NCBI GenBank assembly: GCA_036744635.1
Contig: DAIOHQ010000060.1
Coordinates: 1 to 21,295, forward strand
Direction of reading: 5' to 3'
DNA: 21,295 nt
Source: DAIOHQ01 sp036744635
GTDB taxonomy: Bacteria; Planctomycetota; Phycisphaerae; Tepidisphaerales; Tepidisphaeraceae
The notes beneath the pieces are model-generated. The model did no database searches. It saw nothing but the letters and a program-made list of their open reading frames with translations, and had not been told where the DNA came from. The position numbers and the translations under genes were made by a program. Below, piece after piece: positions 21,295 through 21,295 of the stretch (the first letter of the stretch is position 1; every line of letters starts with the position of its first letter).

Positions 21295-21295
21295 C

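Overview
The window is GC-rich and tightly packed with genes on both strands. It reads like a planctomycete chromosome, probably a Phycisphaerae-type soil or sediment lineage. The clues are a small membrane-anchored protein with a pseudopilin-like H-x(10)-DG motif, a YHYH-domain protein, many exported proteins of unknown function, and short palindromic repeats scattered between and even inside genes. This placement is inference; no rRNA or other phylogenetic marker is present. No tRNA, rRNA, CRISPR array or intact insertion sequence was seen.

Layout. Bases 1-399 hold palindromic repeats and a MITE-like element with an apparent 8-bp target duplication just before a multi-pass membrane protein gene (400-1332, +). 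An envelope block follows: a pseudopilin-like protein and a DegT-family sugar aminotransferase (1348-3076, both -), an MsbA-like ABC exporter with a PDZ-like insert (3254-5410, +), a convergent MFS transporter (5484-6734, -), and an outer-membrane beta-barrel protein with a strong Shine-Dalgarno and a clear terminator (6932-7429, -). A gene-poor stretch and the C-terminal remnant of a TPR regulator (7988-8599, -) come next. Then a B12-binding radical SAM enzyme resembling hopanoid methylase HpnR lies with a small membrane protein (8681-10547, +), followed by a large exported propeller-like protein (10848-12530, +).

The right half carries purQ (12765-13568, -), a Panacea-domain antitoxin overlapping by 4 bp a 125-residue candidate toxin (13657-14603, -), a divergent 3-methyladenine DNA glycosylase (14712-15305, +), a PfpI/DJ-1 protein (15551-16138, +), a frameshifted and N-terminally truncated YHYH gene (16143-16792, -), and a very large SF1 helicase with a C-terminal endonuclease-like domain whose reading frame is open to the window edge (16819-21294, -).

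How they fit together. The aminotransferase and ABC exporter share a divergent intergenic region and fit surface-polysaccharide or lipid export. The radical SAM enzyme fits lipid or secondary metabolism. The Panacea pair and the nuclease-helicase are plausible defence or stress modules, but they are separated by housekeeping genes and do not form an obvious single island. The most distinctive trait is the repeat load: repeats supply a start codon (10149), touch stop codons (5484, 16819), sit in a gene leader (258-388) and are read through in frame inside the helicase (18403-18480).
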